Origin: Cephalopachus bancanus | Lineage: Eukaryota; Chordata; Mammalia; Primates; Tarsiidae | Direction of reading: 5' to 3' | Assembly (NCBI GenBank): GCA_027257055.1 | Contig: JAPVLO010000382.1 | Span: 124,001-188,000 of the forward strand | DNA length: 64,000 bases | Part shown: piece by piece, positions 44,794-64,000 of the stretch | Position numbering within the stretch: the first letter of the stretch is position 1 | Layout of the letters: every line of letters starts with the position of its first letter | The notes under the pieces: model-generated | What the model was told of the DNA's origin: nothing | Seen by the model: the letters and a program-made list of their open reading frames with translations, nothing else | Database searches by the model: none | Made by a program: the position numbers and the translations under genes

Positions 44794-46680
44794 GCTCTTT
44801 TAACTTCTGTGCTTGGACCTGTGTGTTGAACTGACATAGGCAGATTAACAGGAAGAAGAGCATATAGATTTTCTCTGATATTAATATTACTATGTGGCAT
44901 TGGAGGACTTTCCAAAAAAAGCAAAAGCCCCAAAGATGCATTTAGACTTGAGAATTAAATACCATTTTAACAAAGAACAATACATTGTGGAGAAGTAAGA
45001 AAATGAAAAAAGGGGTTTGGGTTGGGCATGGTGGTCAATTGTGAGAAAGAGACTAGAAAACACACGAGGGAAACTAATGAACAGTAAGGGTAACTTTAGT
45101 AAGGTTTGCTTGTACAGTCTCATCTTGGCATCTAATTGGCTCCCCTTCCCCAGTGATAAGAATGTTCTCCTGTTACTGGTAAAAGGATAGTATCTTTCTC
45201 AAAGAAAATTTACACACTGCTTTTAGGTAGAAAAGGGGAAGGCAGAGAGCCTTCCTGTGTCTCCTGTTTCTCAATTGTCTTCAGCTCAGAATAATCGATA
45301 TGCCAAAGTGGCATACTTTGGTGCACTGCTCTGTTCCCCTTCAAACTTTCTCCCTCCTCCCTTCACCTGTCAATCACCAAGTCCCGTTGATCCCATCTCC
45401 TGCTCTAAATGGTCCATTTCTCTCCATCCTCCCTGCCATGGTCCTAGCTTCAGCCTCCATCACCTTTCACTTAGTCTCGTGACTGGTATCTCTGCCTCCA
45501 GTCACATCCTCTTCCAATCTAATTTCCACAATATGGACAGAATTTTCCTTCTAAAACATGACAATGTCATGTCCCTTCTCAAAGCTGCTCATGTATTTTC
45601 CATTTTTCTTAGGACAAAATTCAAATTCCTTGACATGTCATAAGGCCCCTGTGGCTGCATTTTTGTCCTGTCCCTGAGTTCAGTGTGAGAGGTGTGGGAC
45701 TCTCAGCATCCTCATCTATGTATGGGGATAATAACAGTCCTAGAGTAAGTGAGATGATGCACACAGGGTACCCAGCATGGAGTCTGACTTGGTGGCTGGT
45801 GATCTTCACCCCTGAACTTCAGAAATGGTCATAACCCATCCCTCAAAAGAGACGACTGAAAGGACCCAGGCTAGATGATGACACGGCTCTTGTTTTTCTC
45901 CTTAGGAATTCCCCTTTATGTCCAGTAAGAACTCTTTGTGGTGAGAATCAAAGCTTATTTTACTGCTTCTTGTAGTACTGGCAAATGAGGTACGGGTGGG
46001 TGTTGAGGCAGGTGTCTCCTGGAAAACCTGTCCAGCTATCCTAGGGAGGGCTGTTGACACAGTTGGGTGCTGGTATACCTTGTGAGAATCAGAGCACCCT
46101 CCCCATGGCCTGAGGCCCACTGAGCTCTTCTATCCTCCCCTACTCACTCACAAACTCCATTCCAGCTCAGCTACTGTCCTCTATTCCTGGTCACACCTCT
46201 GTGTGCCCTTCCCTTCTCTTCAGGTCAAAGTGCACATTGTTTCTTTCATTGCCAGCCTCTTCAGTTAATGAAACTGGATCCCAGCTGCTTCTAACCTCAT
46301 CACTCTGAATCAATCCTCCTGGCAAATTTCCTGTCTCCAGAGTTTTCTACGCATTGGACCATGATGTTTTTCTCCTCTGTTTGCTCTTGACAACTGGAAT
46401 CCTTTGCAGACCACAGCTGCAGACATGAACCTCAGAGCTTGTGATCATGGAAGTGCTACATAAAAGTCAGGGTAAATGTCTAGTTCAGGAATGTGAAGAT
46501 CGTGCCTGTGGTATAAGTCGACCTTCCCAGGATCTTTGGATTTATATTCTGAAGGACTTGGGAACTCTAAATATAGGATTCCTGTATAGTAAACACCATC
46601 AATAGTACTCACATCTATATTACCTAAAAGACTGTATGTAGAAACTTGGAAATACTTATATTTTGGGTTTGTCACAAAAG
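44794..46680 (+). repeat. Intergenic DNA with LINE-2-like (45330-45650) and MIR-like (45650-45800) pieces
   Basis: 45330-45650 follows the L2 order: CACCAAGTCCCGTTGATC, CATCACCTTTCAC, then GACAATGTCATGTCCCTTCT. 45690-45790 has a MIR-like GGGGATAATAACAGTCCTAG block. 45800-46680 holds nothing recognised. Confidence 0.55.
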
Positions 46681-47096
46681 ATTTTTAATTTGTTTTTTCT
46701 ATAGACAAAGCTCTTATAAGAATCACAGAAGAAAGCTCATGCAAAAATCATATTTTCCCCTTAATAGCAAAAATACAAATTCAATAATTTTAGAAAATCA
46801 GTTTTTAGTGACCCAGATGGCTGGAAAAATGCTGCCAGGGTTTTTCTGGTCTACCACAGAATTTTCTAAATCAATAAGAAGGATCTTGCCTATTTTGGCT
46901 GTATTATTTCCCACCATGAGAAAAGAATCTCAGTATATGGAACATACTTATTTCAGAAAATTGGCAGTAACTGGCTTTGAGGGAAAGTTAGTTAACTAGA
47001 ATTGCAGTTGGAACTTGGGAAGCATTGTCCCCTCTTGCCCCTGAGTAAGGAGACACAGAGGCACACTTCCAGGAAGTTCCGGGCTCAGTGAGTCAC
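46670..47096 (-). other. HEBP1: Probable HEBP1 3'UTR
   Basis: Downstream of the HEBP1 stop the minus strand continues as unique sequence to an ATTAAA at 46689-46684, about 410 bases on. This is the first good signal, so cleavage near 46670 is likely. The AATAAT-type motifs before it are weaker. Confidence 0.5.
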
Positions 47097-62864
<15,768 letters not shown>

Positions 62865-63011
62865 CTAAAAAATAAGCACAGAGTGAGATGGGGATTAGAG
62901 ACAGAGCTTGCCCAGGGCTGTGGAGGATGATTTCTCATTCTTCTTCCAAGGCAATGTTTTTGTTCTTGAAATTAACAATGAACATTTCAAGTGTTAAAAA
63001 TATAGAGCTAG

Positions 63012-63080
63012 GGTCAAGCATGGTGGCTCATGCCTGTAATCCCAGCCCTTTGGGAGGCCGAGTCAGGAGGATCACTTGAG
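63012..63080 (+). repeat. Alu left-arm fragment
   Basis: AAGCATGGTGGCTCATGCC to AGGATCACTTGAG, then cut off 11 bp before a MITE. Confidence 0.85.
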
Positions 63081-63091
63081 AGATATATATA

Positions 63092-63326
63092 AAGGGTGCC
63101 AAAAAAATGTGTATGCATTTAAAAAAAGGAAAAAACTGTATTAAAATTGTAATACTCAATATATACTGATAACAAGAGATGAATTCAAGCCATGTTTCAC
63201 TTCTGCAATTACAAGAGGTACTCAAAGTGATTACCATCAGTGTCCAGACACTTCTGATTATGGCGAACTAAAAGCAACACATAAATAAAATCTCTTAAAA
63301 TAGGTATACTTTTTTTGGCACCCCAG
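63092..63326. mobile_element. Mariner/Tc1-type MITE, complete ends
   Basis: 235 bp between TA dinucleotides. The inverted ends read AAGGGTGCCAAAAAAATGTG and, from the other side, CTGGGGTGCCAAAAAAAGTA. The internal text matches the fragment at 49403-49556. It has no coding capacity. Confidence 0.8.
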
Positions 63327-63429
63327 TATGTATATACTTTTAGTTTATATATATAGAAAGAGAGAGTTAGACTTACATGAACACTTTATTTTATTTTTAT
63401 ACATTAGAGGGAGGAATATAGTGGCACGA

Positions 63430-63729
63430 CTCTTTTTTTTTTTTTTTTGAGTCAGAGTCTCACTCTGTTGCCCAGGCTGGAGTGCAGTACCATGCTCATG
63501 ACCACCGCAGCCTCAACCTGCTGGGCTCAGGTGATCCTTCCGCCTCAGCCTTCCAAGTAGCTGGAATACAGGCTTGCACCACCACGCCCAGTTAATTTTT
63601 TTGATTTATCGTAGAGATGAAGTCTCACCAAGTTGGCCAGGCTGGTTTCAAATCCGTGGGTTCAAGCAGTGCTCTCACCTTGGCCTCCCAAAGTGCTGGG
63701 ATAATTAGGTGTGAGTCACTGTGCCCAGT
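63430..63729 (-). repeat. Alu dimer
   Basis: It runs GAGTCAGAGTCTCACTC to GAGTCACTGTGCCCAGTC. An imperfect GACTCTTTT duplication flanks it. Confidence 0.91.
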
Positions 63730-63949
63730 CAGACTCTTTTAAAAATTATATATTTTAAGAGTATAGACTATCAGTATCTACACATCATTTTAAGGAAATA
63801 ATTTAAAATATGGAAAAGGTTACAGGCAATAGGATATACAGCAGAACTTATAATTCTGTTCAAAACAGGACTATGTCTAAGTAAATGATAGGCACATGAT
63901 GAAATATAATGTAGCTATGAAAAATTATACTGCAGAAAACTATTTACAT

Positions 63950-64000
63950 TGGATGTGGTGGCTCATGCCAGTAATCCTAGCAGTTTGGGAGGCCAAGGTG
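63950..64000 (+). repeat. Alu left arm, cut by window edge
   Basis: GGATGTGGTGGCTCATGCCA through GGGAGGCCAAGGTG. Confidence 0.85.

Larger units (their letters stand above)
62865..64000 (-). other. HEBP1: HEBP1 upstream intron (to window edge)
   Basis: I searched by eye for the preceding HEBP1 exon (the CEGGKFATVEV region) and did not find it, so the intron is longer than 1.1 kb. Confidence 0.7.

Noticed and set aside
45257..45643. 128-aa plus-strand frame
   Set aside because: It overlaps an L2-like remnant and has low-complexity Ser/Pro content typical of pyrimidine-rich repeat DNA.

Overview
This is vertebrate nuclear DNA, almost certainly from a primate and most likely a tarsier. About 65 Alu-type (7SL-derived) dimers, monomers and fragments are recognisable. 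That points to a primate, but most copies are not the AluJ/S/Y types of monkeys and apes, and the lemur and loris SINE types I know are absent. The dominant young type reads GCCGGGCTCGGTGGCTCAGC at its 5' end and ends in GAGACTCCAACTC before the A-tail, as I recall for tarsier-specific Alus. The species call is inference; the primate call is strong.

The gene content matches the human 12p13 order GPRC5D-HEBP1, both on the minus strand. GPRC5D is complete in coding sequence: three coding exons at 16050-16941, 8881-8948 and 7390-7461 join with matching phases and canonical splice sites to give 343 aa, and a probable 5'UTR exon ends at 18300. HEBP1 is partial: its last two coding exons lie at 62684-62864 and 47097-47268, separated by a 15.4 kb intron; exons 1-2 lie beyond the right edge. 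No other functional protein gene was recognised. Most open frames in the window are antisense or sense readings of Alu sequence.

The rest is a record of mobile DNA. Bases 1-2093 are the 5' end of a minus-strand class II (betaretrovirus-like) provirus: LTR, lysine-tRNA-type primer site, and a gag frame broken by one stop. A related solo LTR with a 6-bp target duplication sits at 32311-33148 inside an old L1. There are processed copies of H3.3 (25871-about 26930, start codon lost) and SET (30229-31477, start lost, frameshifted, C-terminus deleted). Also present are two internally deleted mariner copies, a mariner-type MITE and a fragment of one, a hAT-type MITE in the 5' GPRC5D intron, L1/L2/MIR remnants, and several microsatellites.

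The observations I rate highest are the near-tRNA T-arm shape of the B box in the young Alu type, a second tight hairpin in its right arm, a short internal Alu segment copied about 390 bp into an L1 without the marks of retrotransposition, and two copies of an 80-bp retroposon that looks like a polyadenylated LTR transcript end.
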